Positions 1-12,914 are shown, numbered from the stretch's first letter. The stretch: 64,000 bases of DNA from Malurus cyaneus samueli (GCA_009741485.1 CM019216.1:21058465-21122464); one strand, 5' to 3'. Made by a program: numbers and translations. The notes: a model not told the origin generated them from the sequence alone.

Positions 1-1421
1 CACTTCTTGCATTTTTAAATATGTGAAGACAGAAACTTAAGCAAATTCATAGGACGTGCACAAAATCTGGGCACAGTTTACATCCCTGACTTAATTCCTC
101 AGGTCTTAAGAGTGCCCTCTGCCCATCTTCAGCCTTTGTGCTCGTTGCCCCCAGTGCAGGAGTCACCACAGATTAGACCCTGGGCATTTTCTCCCTTGAG
201 AATGCTGAACAGCCATGTTGGGGAATAATACAGAAGGTATCTTATACTCCTTCAGCAAAAGAGGAAATAATAGAGTGACTGGAACAAGAAAGATAAGCTC
301 TGCAAAAGAAAAATTTTAAAGAAACAGTAAGAGAAGAAGAAAGAGAATTAGTGTTTAATTATGCAAATCTGATGGTGCCAGCCTTGCCAGTCCTACAAGA
401 TAAAAGATGTGGCTTTCAGCATGTCAGCATAAAGCCTGCATCAGCCTAGCAGCTGAATTGCCATGCCCATGAGGGCACCAGTCACAGTTTGAGACCACAT
501 CGGACCTTCACAGCAGCAGCACAGAACTTCCAGTGAGGAGAATTGCCAGCAGACGCTTCAAGTTTTGAGATATACTACCAAATCTGCTTAGTAAGACTAC
601 ATCAGTATTCCTGTGTTATACTGGTGGCAAAAAGGGAAGCTGATTAAGCACTGCTCTCCAGTAAAACAAACACCAGCAATGAAAATCAGAAAAAACCTCT
701 GAATAATGATTGATGGTAATGAGGGAACTAATCTTGGCTGTGTCCTTTGTAAAATATAGGGCAGCATGAAACTCCTATGGCCTAAGTTTCATAAATAAGG
801 GGTTTTTTTTTTAAATTCTTATTATTGAGAACTAACATTTCCCAGACCTGAGTGTTCTGTCACAATGTTGTCCATGTTATGCCTTTCATCTTCTCTATGT
901 TTATATAATTATTTGTGTCATGGGTCCCTATACTCTAGGATGCACCATAAAGCAAATTAATAAATCACACCATACCTATATCACTGCCTAACAGACTTGA
1001 AGAATAAATGTAATCATAGATAAAATATCCTAGAAAAAAATTGAGTGGAAGAGGGAAAATGGCAAAAATAGGGATTGATTTCAAAAAATAAAATTGTCCT
1101 GACTGAAACCCCCATTAAATGCTGTCATATTTTTTCATATGGATCTTCTTTTTTGAGATGGCTTATCTTCTTCAGTGGCACTATTGAAGAATGTGTCAAT
1201 GAAACACAAGAATGATTTCCATGGGCTGCCTATGCTGAATGCTCATCTTTCAGCTGACACAATCTGTCACCACAAGGGCTCATTTTTTTTTACTTTGGGC
1301 AGTGCATTATCTTTCTAGAATCAAAGAGTAGTTTATTTTTTAATTGAGTTTTTAGCCTCAGGGGACCTGATTCTCAAGCACATTTGGGACAGTACCTACA
1401 AGTACCCGCGTTATGTGACTG
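1..1421. other. Non-coding intron sequence, nothing recognised
   Basis: AT-rich unique-looking sequence with only short open frames. No repeat family, RNA gene or exon was recognised. Confidence 0.6.
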
Positions 1422-1809
1422 TGTGGGGTTGGCCATGGCTGGATGGATTTTCCATAAAGCTGCTCTATCGCTCCTCATTTGGATATGGGACAGAAAATAC
1501 AATGAAAGGTTCATGGATCAAGATAAGGACACAAACAGATCACTCAATTGCTGGTCATAGGCAAAACAGACTCAACTCAGGGAAATGAGTTTAATTTATC
1601 AACAATCAAATCAGAGTAGGACAATGAGAAATAAACCCAAGTGTTAAAATTCCTTTCCCCAACCCCTCCCTTCTCCCAGGGCTCAAATTCACCCCTGATA
1701 TTTTGTCTGCACTCTCCCCCTAAAGGTGCAGGGGGGCAGAGAATGGGGATTACAGTCAGTTCAGCACAGATTGTCTTTGCTGCTCCATCCTCCTCGGGAG
1801 GAGGACTCA

Positions 1810-2165
1810 TACTCTTCTCCTGCTCCACCATGTGATCCCTCCCACAGGAGACAGTTCTCCGTGAACTTCTCCAAGAGGAGTCCTTCCCATGAGTTGCACT
1901 TCTTCACAAACTGCTCCAGTATGGGTCCCTTCAATGGGGTGCAGTCTCTAAGGAACAGGCTCCAGAAGGGTCCCCTGTGGGATCAAAAGCCCTCCCAGCA
2001 AACCTGCTCCAGTGAGGGCTACTGTTTCCATGGTCCACAGGTTCTTCCAGGAGCCTGCTCCAGTGTGTGCTTCCCTCCTTCAGGCATCCACCTGCTCCTC
2101 CATGCTCTGCCATGTACCTGCATGGGCTGCAGTGGCATAGATTCTTCACCACAGCCTGCAGGGGA
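1810..2165 (-). repeat. Degenerate ~45-bp tandem repeats within the LTR
   Basis: On the plus strand the motif (A/C)CTGCTCCAG or a close variant recurs near 1816, 1867, 1909, 1957, 1999, 2050 and 2089, each followed by a TGGGTCCCT-like segment and often a CATGGG/CTGCAG segment. The roughly 40-50 bp spacing indicates ancient tandem amplification inside the LTR, now diverged. Confidence 0.6.
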
Positions 2166-2405
2166 ATCTCTGCTCTGGCACTTGGAGCACTTCCCACCCA
2201 TCCTTCTTCACTGCCTTGGGTGTCTGCGGGTGTTCCTCTCCCACATTGTCACTGCTCCCTCCCACTGCAGCTGCCATTGCACAGCTCATTTCTCTTTTAT
2301 TAGTTACATTCTCTCAGAGGCTCCACCACTGTCTCTGGTGGGCTCAGCTTTGCCCAGCAGTGGGTCCGTCTTGGAATCAGCTGGCATTGGCTCTGCTGGA
2401 CATGG

Positions 2406-2427
2406 GAGAAGCTTCTAGAAGCTTCTC
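2406..2427. promoter_or_regulatory. Perfect palindromic heat-shock element in the LTR
   Basis: The 22 bases form a perfect palindrome containing four contiguous alternating pentamers, aGAAg cTTCt aGAAg cTTCt, the ideal HSF1 binding array. On the minus strand a CCAAT box (2390-2386) follows, then a TAATAAAAG TATA-like/poly(A)-like motif (2302-2294). This order is expected of an LTR U3 promoter. Binding and heat response are inferred. Confidence 0.6.
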
Positions 2428-2500
2428 ACACAAGCAACCCCTGCAGCATCCCAACTACTAAAACCTGGCCACACAAAACTAATACGGCAACAAAGCACAT

Positions 2501-5179
2501 TCAAAATATTTATACAAATCTATCCGTCCTGCAGATATGGTCTGTAGAGTGATGTGCAATATCAAAAGAAGTTTAGCACCTATTCTTCAGTGGTAAAACT
2601 GGGCAGACACTTCTTTCCCATCAGAGCCTGCCCACCCCTAACAAACAGTCTGTTTCTTAGAAAAAAAAATGGACCCATAAGGAATTGTGATTAGTTACCA
2701 TCAATGGGGACCCAATGTAAAAATGATGAATACTCACATAAGGCAATATAAGGAGGAAATAAAAGGAGAGGTGGAATTGATTGTTTTTTGTTCTGGCCAT
2801 GGACAACAACCTCTATTAAGCAGTACAGACAGTAGTGTTTGAGTCAGCTTCACTTCAAATTCTGATTTTTATTTGCTTTGTAATCACAAAAATTTTATTA
2901 CAGGCTACATCAGATCCAGATTGGTATTTTTGTTTGTTTGGGGGCTTTTGTTTGGTTGTGGGATTTTTTTCCTATCGTTGTTTTAATACATAAAATTATT
3001 TAAGTACAGCAGTTTTAAAGAAAAACAAACTTCAACTTCCCTTGAGGAATTCTTCTTAAAACAGTAACACAACAATGATAGGTTTGGAAATTTTCCTTAA
3101 TTCAGATACTACCAGGGAGATAACAGTAGTAAATGCTTAATACGGTTTTCTGTTCGTTCCCTTTACAGCAGTATATTGCATTCAGATTATGATGATTCTC
3201 AAATGTAGAAGCAAGTACAGCGCAAATTTCTTTATGTTCAGAAGTGCTGAGATCTGCAATTTTCTCTTGGGCAATGGGAACTGCAGGTATTTGGCACTGC
3301 AATCTAAGCTCTTGACCACAAACAGTGCCTTCTGCCCTCTTCCCAGCATCCTTAAACTTAACACTAAAGCTTGTCCTGCAGGTAAAATGAGCTCAGACAT
3401 GTTTTACAGTTCAGTATTCTTTTATGCAACAAATAGATCTTCTCTTCCATCAAATATTTTGGAAAATAAAAGATTGTTTTTCCTTCTGAATGCCTGCCAC
3501 CTGATAGATCATAAGCACTCCATCCACAAGCCTGCTTTGATACCCAATATTCTTATAATTATCATTTTCCCTAACACTGTGGATACAATGAGGTGCGTTA
3601 CCAGTAAAGTGGACTTACAAAGTCAGTAAGGAAGTAAGGCAGAAATAAAAATCTCTATACAACATGAAGCCTTGTTGAGAACCCATCGTAGAGCCCTTAT
3701 TCAGTCAGCTCCGATTCTGAAGGCAAGGGGGAAAAAGGACTTGAGAAAAACAACCGTGTTTGTAGATGTTGAAATTTTTGTAGTACAAACTAGCAAGAAA
3801 ATAAAAGAGTTTCAAGGAGATGCGTGAGGTGAACTGACAGAATACTCCAGCTCAGTCACCTTATCCCATAAATAGAAATTATATATCTGCAGTTACCATT
3901 TCTGGCAACAGGAACCCGGATTTATGGACGCAACAAGAATAAACACCTACAAAAAATCAATTAGGTGTCTCTGTTTAAAGAGAACTAATAATTTGAGTAT
4001 ATATGACAAAAAAGGAAAACTGAATGCACTTTGACAAAACAACTTCTCAATTTTCTTTCTAATATGATATGACTCATCTCAAATCTATTGCAAAGCGGTA
4101 AACAAACTACACCAACACAGTAGCCATCATCTGCCAGGAACATTTTAAAAAGAAAACAATTACTGAGCTACTTTTCTTGTCTTCTATACAGAGAAATGTA
4201 TTTTCCCAGCAGAAACAGCATTTCACATTATCTTCTTTTCGTTTACCATGTTTTCATCAGCACTAACAGCATCCTGAGAAATACCTCATTAAGCCAGTAA
4301 TTTATTTCTTAAGAATTAAATTAAAGTAGTTTGGACTAGTTTTAGTTCTTTTTCAAAAGAGTCTATTTCAATTAAAACAAATAACAAAAGGGAAGTTCAG
4401 TTTGATTACTAATAACAGTGTACAGGGGACTTTTTTTGGATAGCAATTTAAATACGTTGACAACAACCTTTTGATTTTAGTTCTCATTCATTGAGCTAAT
4501 TTTATAATTGCAACTGTAACAAAAATAAAATGTTTAGGCCACCTCGGTTCTATAAGCCTCTTGTAATCTAATTACCTCAAAATAACTGGAAGTTGAAATA
4601 TTGTCATGAGGATCAAAACAACAGCTAGAAGCCAGGCTCTCTGCTATTCATTATCCATTCTTATTTTTATGATAACTATTTATTATTATCATATAGTTAA
4701 TAAACAAAATCTAAGTCTCTTGCTAATGCATCTGAAGTCAGCGTCACTGCTGGTGTAAATCATTAGAGATCCACAAAGAGGGTTATATGATGTTATATTT
4801 TTTGCTGTAGCTCTTGTTTGTAGATCTTACAATCTTTTGGGTCAGACCCCTCACCGTGTTAAATGATACTAAATTGAAAAAAGAGAGCAACTTCAATTTC
4901 CAAAATATCCCCTGATTCATTGCTTTAAAGAAATTACTTCGAAGCTTCTCAGGAGTTGACAAGAAAAATCTAAATTGTCATGGCAACATGGGTTGAAGAA
5001 ATCCTTCTTTGCTGTTTGCATAGATCATCTCCATGCTATCAGTCTGTTTAGTAAATGTTGCTAAAGAAAGCAATTAAAGGTTAATCTTTCCTCAGAACCA
5101 AATAAATTACATAACCGGTGAAAGTCAGTGGAGTGAGATACATTTCAGATAGGTCAAAAAAATTTGAGGCATCATTTAT
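2501..5179. other. Non-coding intron sequence, nothing recognised
   Basis: AT-rich sequence with short T-rich runs near 2930-2990. The longest open frame (3189-3629 plus, 146 codons) has no recognisable domain and no splice or codon signature that I trust. The first 100-300 bp may be the unrecognised end of the neighbouring LTR. Confidence 0.55.
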
Positions 5180-6045
5180 CTTCAAGTAAATGACACCAAG
5201 TTGCAATGCAGCCTGGATGCTGGAGGGAAACACAACCTCCAGCCAGCTCAGGATTGAGAGATGAACCTGTGCAAACCTCATGAAGTTCAACAAGATCAAT
5301 CATAAGGTCCTGCACAAGAGCTGGGGCAATCCCAAGCACAAACCCAGTCTAGAAAGAGAATGGATTGAGAGCGGCCCTGAGGAGGAGGATTTGGAGTTGT
5401 TGGTGCATGAGAAGCTCAATGTGATGCAGCAATGTGCACTTCAGCCCAGAAAGCCACACATATTCTGAGCTGCACTGAAAGAAATGGGACCAGCATTTGA
5501 GGGAGGTGACTCTGCCCCTCTAGCCCATCTCATGAGATCCCACCCGGAGCACTGAGTCCAGCTCTGGGCTGCTGACACAGCAAGAACATAGACCTGTGGG
5601 AGCTGATCCAGAGGAGGCCATGGAGATGATCAGAGGGCTGGAGCATCTCTCCTATGGAGACAGGCTGAGAGAGCTGGGAATGTTCAGCATGAAGGAGAAT
5701 CTCCAGGGAGACATCAGAGCACCTTCCAGTGCTAAAGAGGGCCTACAAGCTAAACAGAGGGGGACTTTTCACAAGAGTAGGACAAGGGAGAAAGGCTTCA
5801 AACTGAAGGGCAGTAGGTTTAGATTAGGCATTAAGGTGAAATTCTTGACTGTGAGGATGGTGAGGCACTGGAACAGGTTGCCCAGAGAAGCTGTGAATGT
5901 CCCATTCCTGAAATTGTACAAGGTGAGGTTGGATGGGGTTTTGAGCAACCTCATCTAGTGGAAGATGTCCCTGCCCATGGCAAGCGGGGGTTAGAAATAG
6001 GTGATTTTAATGTTCTTTCCAACCCAAACCATTCAATGATTCCAA
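5180..6045 (+). mobile_element. CR1 LINE, 5'-truncated, 3' end
   Basis: This is the last part of a Chicken Repeat 1 non-LTR retrotransposon. The frame at 5280-5468 translates as MKFNKINHKVLH...SWGNPKH..., the usual C-terminal end of the CR1 reverse transcriptase ORF2. Stops and frameshifts break the frame after 5468. The 5596-5958 frame keeps the later family signature (RGLEHLSYGDRLRELG, then RMVRHWNRLPREAVNVP). The copy ends in the CR1 3' tail (TTCCAACCC, then ATTCAATGATT). 5' truncation is normal for CR1. It is antisense to CSMD1 and inactive. Confidence 0.93.
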
Positions 6046-7179
6046 ACAGCATTTCTGTGGTCAATTTCATACCAAACTAAGAGTCTGAATATTCTTAAAT
6101 GTTATTAATTTGCTCTAGCATCCTAATTTCAATGCAAGTTCTCTGTGTGATATGCGGCTATAATAAAGGGTAGGTACGAAGCCTTTTAAGGTTAATGAGA
6201 ATTTTTTTTTATTCTGTGAGTTCCCAAACGTTTTCATCAGGTCCTAGCTGGTCAAAATCTGATATAAAGCAATCCAAATTACTTAACTCATGACTAGAAT
6301 CTATGTCCAACATACCTAGTTCTGTATAGCAGAATGCTTTTTTTCCTACAATTAGCAGATTTTTTAAAGATAACTACATTATGTACCAGGAAAAAAGAAT
6401 GGAAAAATTCTGTATTTTCATTTATGTTAATTAAATTTCATGATAAAGCCTCCCCTATACAGGTTGCTCAGGAAAGCTATACACAAATGTTTGAGTACAG
6501 CTCATGATCAAAATGCTACTCCTGCTGCCACTGTTGACTTCGTAAAATCTATTAACACTACATTCTTCAGTGTTAGAACCACTGCAAACAAAGGGTCAAA
6601 ATGTGTGCTGAGGATATTTACATGCTAAGATAAAGAAAATAAATATATTTCTCAAGAGAGATATCTACAAATGCAGAGGGTCACTGATTGTGATATTAAA
6701 AGTTGTTTGATTGAACTGAGGTTCTGAAAGTGAATTATAAAACATTTCCCCCTCCCCCTCAAAAAAAAAAAAAGCTTGGTATGACTCAATCTATGTATTA
6801 TAAGAAACATCAGCAGGATACCAATAGAGAATCTGGCTGCTGGGGCAAAGCTAAAATAGTGTACTTAGTCACTTGAATGCAGTCAGCTTCTACATTGATA
6901 TCCCACAAACATTAGTGAGAACAGTGTGATTTGTCATGACCATTTGTTTCACAGCCAGAAGCATGCAAAATTAGTCTAAAAATAAGTTAAATTTTGCTTT
7001 TTTATTTTATTTTATCAAAATGGCTTTAAAAAAAATCACTGCTGTGCAAACATCTTTCTTTCTTTCCTCCTTTTCTTGCCCTCACAGTCACCTGCATTTT
7101 TTTGCTAGGTTCAGGACAAGGCAGGTTCTGTGAGCACGCATATATTCTACCAATATCCAGCCACTTGCCCCCCAACATC

Positions 7180-7400
7180 AGCTGTTTCTTGACAAAGTGA
7201 CCTTGCTGCTCCTGGCAGCTCCACGTGCTCTGCACAGCAGCAGAGTGACCCCAGAGGGTCCCAGTTCCACGGTGTGTGTGCCACTCTGTGATTTGGGGCT
7301 GAACCCTGAGGCGCTCACACAAGGCGAGCTGGAGCGCGGCGCCCAGAGCCAAGCGCAGCATCTCATCTATGCTGGACACGCTGCAAAGCAAACCAAGCTA
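7180..7400 (-). other. GC-rich patch with open minus-strand frame, unassigned
   Basis: A local GC-rich, CpG-containing segment stands out in AT-rich intron. On the minus strand it is open (frame 7391-7026, 121 codons), and at about 7381 it is preceded by a pyrimidine-rich stretch ending TTTGCAG, which resembles a splice acceptor. The peptide (MLRLALGAALQLALCERLRVQ...) matches nothing I know and is not CUB or Sushi. It could be a rare alternative exon, a regulatory element or chance. Confidence 0.2.
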
Positions 7401-7876
7401 ACCCATCCATTTCAGCAGGCACTGCAAGCACACTGAGGACACTTTATACCCAAGCTACAGCTGGGCCAATTTTTAAAAAAGAAAATAACCTGGTTGTGGT
7501 TCCCAATGTGTTTAGGCTCACCCTTGAACCCAACTTTCAAGTACAGGGCAAGGCTGGCTGCACTTTTGTTTCCAGTAAATTGCTTGTGTTTCAATGCCAG
7601 TGTAAGCAAAACAGAAGTTTGAATATTTGCTTTATTTTGGAGTTTAAATGCGATCACAATATGGCAAGTAATATAGGTCTAAGGAAGTAAACAACGATTT
7701 ATGCAACATTGTATCATAGCTACATTTGAACTGCGAATCATAGAATGGGTGAGAGACAGATAAATCCCTAGACTCAGATTTACACTGTGACTAATGTCAA
7801 AGGTTTGCTGCATACATCAGATGTTAAAAGCATTTCAATAAAACCTTCAACATCTATTTTGAAATGATTCTCTGGG

Positions 7877-7898
7877 AAAAAAAAAAAAAAAAAAAAAA
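7877..7898 (+). repeat. Poly(A) run
   Basis: Twenty-two consecutive A followed by A/C-rich sequence. Preceding sequence has an AATAAA near 7835, but no recognisable gene or retrocopy body, so a processed-pseudogene tail is not supported. Confidence 0.85.
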
Positions 7899-10498
7899 CA
7901 AAACCACAAAACCCAGGAAAACTATGAGACAAGAAGAAATAAAAATAAAATCAAATCTTAATGCTTAGCAAAATTGCATGAAAGAAACACTGCCTTGCAA
8001 TTGAATGAAAAGCATCAAGTAATGCAAAATGAACTTTAAAATGCTGACCATATTTCATGCAAATTTGCAAAACAAAAACTGCATAAAAAGTTTTATTCAT
8101 TATTATTTATTCAGGTCTGTGTCAGCTGCAGTGCTGCAAATGTTTCTTTTGGAAAGCCATTGTAAAACAAAGACATGAATACGGAGCATGATTCTGTATG
8201 CCAGTATCCATAGGATACTGTCAGACAGACATAAAACATCCCGAGACTAAAATGATACCAGGTTTCTCTGTGTTGTTCTTCATCATTTCTTTGAGGAAAA
8301 CAGACAGAAAATAAGATGAAGAAAGGTAGAGGTCAGATGCTCAGAGATTCCAGAGATACTGTTTAAGAACAAACTGCTTCCACATATGCCTGAATACATT
8401 AATATTAACAAGGTTAGTTATCCTGTTTCACCTAGTTTTCCTTTTTGAAAGTCATTCAGGGATGCAAACATTGTCAGAAGTTCTCATTGACAAGAGTTCA
8501 AATTAACAGGGTCTGACTCCCCTATTCAGCTGCAATATCTACTTTGCCTGGATTATTTGGGACAGCAATCTGTTCAAAAGTAGCCAATTGAGCTATTTCT
8601 GAAATCAATAAAAATATCAGTTTTCGATGCAGACGAGTGGACTTCACAACTGTCTGAAGTTACCTTTTACTTAACAGGGGTGAGACAAGAAATTTACTTG
8701 AAAGAAATCAAATCACGATTTCAAAATATGCAAAATGTATTGTCAAAATGCATCATTAAATAATTAAAAAGCTGTAAAGAACTGTGATTAATTTTTATGC
8801 TGGAAATGAAAGGATTACTATAATTGCTATAAACTGTGATTTTCTTTCTTATTTTTTGCTAAAAGCAGAAAATTGATGATATTCTGATTAATCAAGAGTT
8901 CTGGTTAATCATCAGCAATGTCAGAGTGATTAAATCTTGCTTTGTCCTTTAACTGAATGTGTCCTCCAGGTACAAATGGCAGGAAGCTATCATCACTTTC
9001 TTTTTTTTTTTTTCCTATATGAAACAGAAATACAGAAAAAAAATATTGACTCTGAGCAAGTAAGGCTTGTTATTAGAAATAAGTTGCATTATTACTCTTG
9101 TAAGAGTTTCCAGTGCATACATGCCTCCATTTACCACTCAATTACTAAATGCAGACAACGGACATACGTTGCCTTTGGGTGTCAATATCATACTAACAAT
9201 AATCCAAGTAATCTGTGTAAATAGCTATTCCACTGAGAAATTATTATAAAATAAGTGTAGATTCCCAAAAGTGGTGGAAATATCATGCAGTGGAGGGAAG
9301 TCTTTCATCCAGCCAGAATAAAGATGTGTCAGGACAAAGTGAGATCTCCCAGCTTTCTTCCGGCATTAATGCCATTTTTCCCTATTTCAAAAGTTAGTGG
9401 TTGATAAAAATAGTTTAAGGGAAATTACAGCTGACGTAGAAAAGTAAAACTTCTAAGTAAAAGAAAGTGATTCGTATACATTAGGAGAATTTCCATATGA
9501 TTCTTATTCTCTGCTCACTGCAAAAACTGGAGGAACATGCAATTTATCTCAGTCTGATCCGGGTAATTTTGCAGCCATATGGAGAACTAGCGGCCAGATT
9601 CCTAATTCTGGGACCCTGATCTGAATCCAGTTGTACACTTGTGTTTTATTAGGGATCGTGTCTCCCACTCACGCTACCTATTTGGTGGATTGCACTGTTG
9701 AACCATCACCTCCCTTTTCCACACTGCATCCCCTGCTGGCTGCAGGCAGCCCGGCCCACGCTGCAGGGTGTGCTCACACGGAAAGCTCTGTGCCAGCACA
9801 GTAATGTCATCATGGCCAAGGAGAAACACGACGGTTCAATACAGATTTGAGTAAGATGAAATTACATCTTATCTTTAAATCCACTGGAGGTTTTATACAG
9901 TCACACTATCAAGTGGTTACTTCTCCGAGGAAAGGTTACAAGAGGGAGTTTAATGTGATGGTGTAGGGATTACATCTTGAAAAAGTTGAAAACAGTGGTC
10001 CCTGAGGCTTTTCAGCTTTTCTATAGAGGATGATAAATCTTGAATGCACAGCTCAAAATATTTACAGTTTCAGATTGTTCCTAATTCATTTGGACACAAG
10101 CTTTTTATGAGTGTAAATGCTGTTGAGGTGTAAGTTCCATAGATGTTTGTTTTTTTTTTTTTTAAATGTGTGTGTCAGTGCATATGCAATACCAATACCA
10201 CAACATGAGTAATAACAAGATGAAGAACTTGCATAGACAAAGCTGTCTGCAGGGGAAAAAAATGAAAATTGCCCCTCCCAAACAAGAAAATCCCCAGTGT
10301 CTGATCAAAACCATATATGTCTGTATTAATGAACATGAGAGTGAGGGTCAGTAAAATAGATTTGCAGTATGGAGAATCTTCAGAAGGTTCTTGTCAATGC
10401 AGATCAGAGATGGTGCTGAAGTGCCATCTAAGATTTCAATACATCCTGGAGTTCCATGTGTTCTCATGCCTTCACGTGCCTGGAAACCATCTCCAGCA

Positions 10499-10515
10499 TC
10501 CACACACACACACAC
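10499..10515 (+). repeat. Short CA microsatellite
   Basis: About eight CA units in CSMD1 intron 1. Confidence 0.7.
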
Positions 10516-12892
10516 CAGAGAAATCTTTTCTGATAAATCTTTACTGGCTGACAGTGGGAATTGAAACCTCAGCTATGGGTTCAACAGTCTAAAATGAGAG
10601 TTTGGGGAATCTTTCTGAATGGATATGCTCTCCACTGTGTTATACTCCAGGTGACCATGTTTCCTGTTCCTATACATAATTAAGGATATCATATACATGT
10701 CTAGATGTAAAAATGGGGCAGATACAGATCTTACTAAAAAGTAAAAGCATTTTTACTTTAAAATATTATGTGCTCAGCGGCAGATATTCTCTGCTATGCT
10801 TTTCTATGGCAAATTCCTCACTGGATTGGGGGACAGAGAATGCATCCATCAAATACTTGGTTTTGCAGCTGGGTATTCAACACCTTGCTCTGATGTTCTT
10901 TAAAAAATTCCTTTTTTTTCAGCTCATTTTACCCAGAATTGCTTTAGTCTTCTCTGGAAAGGATGGAGCCTCTCTAGAGAGACTAGCCTCACAGTTTGAA
11001 AAGCACTGCTTTGGAGGAAAAAAAAAAATTACTTTAAAAGAGACAAACATTCTCAGTCCAACAAGAGTAGGCCTTAAACAGAGTGGCAACTTTGTGTGAT
11101 GTAGTTGGAGCAATTATTTTGACAAAACGATAGCAGCAAACAGAAGGTAAATAAAACATTTTGGGGGTTTTTTATTTACTTTTAAAAACAAAATCCTAAG
11201 CTGTAAATGTGAGAGTCCTTTCATTGTCTGTATCTAATTTAAGAACAGAAATGTTTTCCCTTTGCTATTCCCATTAATCTGAATGATACCTCTGAGCACA
11301 AGCCTGCTTATGTACATTTTGTTTGAGGTAATTAGGTGGCAATGAAGTTGCTGTATTTGGTTATCTAAACACGTCCAGAAAATTACCTTGAAAACATGCA
11401 CTGGAACAATTGAAAATATTAAGCAGTCTGTATTTCCACACTGAAAATATGTTGTCCACAGACCGTAGATCACAGCAGAAAGACATTTTAGTCTTTCTAT
11501 CTTGAATTTTAGTCTAAAGTCAGCCAAATCTACCATTTATTCTATACCATGGTGAATTTTTACAGAAATTAAATGAATGTGTTTTGTTTTTCAAGCAAAT
11601 CAATAGGGGGTTTCATGTTTGCTTTTGTTACAGTATATTAGAACTAGCAAATGGTTCTATAAACAAGCCCATCTTAACATGCAGAGCTGAACACCATGCT
11701 GTCTGTCTTGTTGAAGCATAATTGCTATGATAGGATAGCTTCTGGGAAAGCGGTTCCTTTAAATGACTCCATACTAATTTCCCTTGATGTTTAAAGCATA
11801 ATGAACAGGGAAGAATTCCCCAAATGTTTTCCAAAACACTCAGGTCCATCAATCAGATGAAATGAGTCCAAAGAAATGTATGGAACTGCACCTCAAGTCT
11901 ACCACAGTGAACGATGATGAATGTTCATTTTCATCCTTCCTTGTTCCTTAAAAAAGTTACAGAAAATTGCACAGCAACAAAGGGTTTCCATTTCATTTCA
12001 TAACGAGGAACAATGTGGAAAGCAGCCCACCTGTCATTTTGCTGAAAGATGTGGGAACGCCTGTGGCAACACCTCCAGAAATTCAGCACTTGTTTCTTTT
12101 TTTGCTCACAAAACCCCCACATCAAGCAAAACCCGGGTGAATTCCTTTTACAGTGACCAAATTATTTGATGGCAAGGGGCTGGTAAAACAGAGTTCTGAG
12201 AATCTAATAATTAAAATTTTATGTGCTCCTGAAGCCCTGGGTCTTTATGTTACTATGGAAGGAGTTTTTTCACTCTCTAAAGTATAAACGTAATTTCAGC
12301 CTCAGGATTACATTTGACTAAATATAGATACCTCTGCTCGATTGCCTGGGAAGGTAAATGGGAAGGAATTATGTCAGCTGTCCCCGATGGTTCCCCTTCA
12401 ACCTGTTGTTTGACTCAATACTGAAGTCAGTCTTTAGCCTTTAAGTAGGTGTGTTGCTGCTCTACATTAAGCAGGTATAATTACATTCTGCAGAGCAGCA
12501 TCAGAGGCAGTGCCCAAACGTCCCTAGCGAAGCCTTTGTATGTAAGCAAAACACGTCGGATCGTCGCTGAATAACCATGATCCAGCCTCCAGCTTTTCGT
12601 ATGTGCTGTCAGCCATGAACAGAAAACACTTAAATGTCAAACGACACAAGCGGCTACAGTGTATTTAACAAATGAGTGGCGGGCGTGGGCCCGCCCCGGG
12701 AGCTGCCCCCGCCGGGAGCTGCCCCTCGTCCCGCGGTGGCCGGGCCCCAGCGCGGCTGTGGAGCGCTCCGCCGCCCGCTCGGAGCTCCCGCCCGGCCGGC
12801 CGTGCCCGGGGCAGCGCCGGGGAGCGGCACGTGTGAGGGCTGGGAGCGGCCGCCCAGCCCCGCAAGGGCGGGGACCGGGGAAGGAGGCACCT

Positions 12893-12914
12893 GGGGTGTG
12901 GGGCGGGGGTGGGG
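12893..12914 (+). other. Potential G-quadruplex motif
   Basis: Four runs of at least four G (12893-12896, 12900-12903, 12905-12909, 12911-12914) are separated by loops of 1-3 bases, meeting the usual G-quadruplex rule. They are on the plus strand, the template for CSMD1 transcription, in the intronic lobe of the CpG island. Folding in cells is inferred. Confidence 0.6.

Larger units (their letters stand above)
1422..2500 (-). mobile_element. ERV-type LTR (probably ERVL-like), solo LTR, CSMD1-sense
   Basis: The segment closely resembles a common avian LTR family that I recall. On the minus strand it has a promoter-like part near 2290-2430, then a long GC-richer part with degenerate CTGCTCCAG-type repeats, and it ends near 1422 in ...CAACCCCACACA. 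The lower boundary fits a CA terminus; the upper boundary is uncertain by up to about 300 bp. No gag, pol or env remnants flank it, so it looks like a solo LTR. Open frames across it (for example 1726-2418 plus) are chance frames. It lies in CSMD1 intron 1 in the same orientation as the gene, so its promoter or polyadenylation signals could act on the host transcript. The class is from memory; LTR identity is more secure than the subfamily. Confidence 0.7.
6046..12649. other. Intron sequence between the CR1 and the CpG island
   Basis: Mostly AT-rich unique-looking sequence. It holds a poly(A) run (7877-7898), a GC-rich patch (7180-7400), a T-run (about 9001-9013), a short CA run (about 10499-10515) and a modest GC-rich stretch near 9710-9800. 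No exon, RNA gene or confident repeat was recognised. The last 150 bp before 12650 gain CpGs and shade into the island. Confidence 0.55.

Noticed and set aside
1726..2418. 230-codon plus-strand frame rich in Cys, His, Pro and Ser
   Set aside because: It lies entirely inside the LTR, and its repetitive Cys/Ser pattern comes from the LTR's tandem repeats.
3189..3629. 146-codon plus-strand frame in intron 1
   Set aside because: No recognisable motif and no paralog that I know, with composition typical of AT-rich non-coding DNA.
7735..7752. AATCATAGAATGGGT, like a CR1 tail in antisense
   Set aside because: No further CR1 blocks follow, so a chance match is likely.
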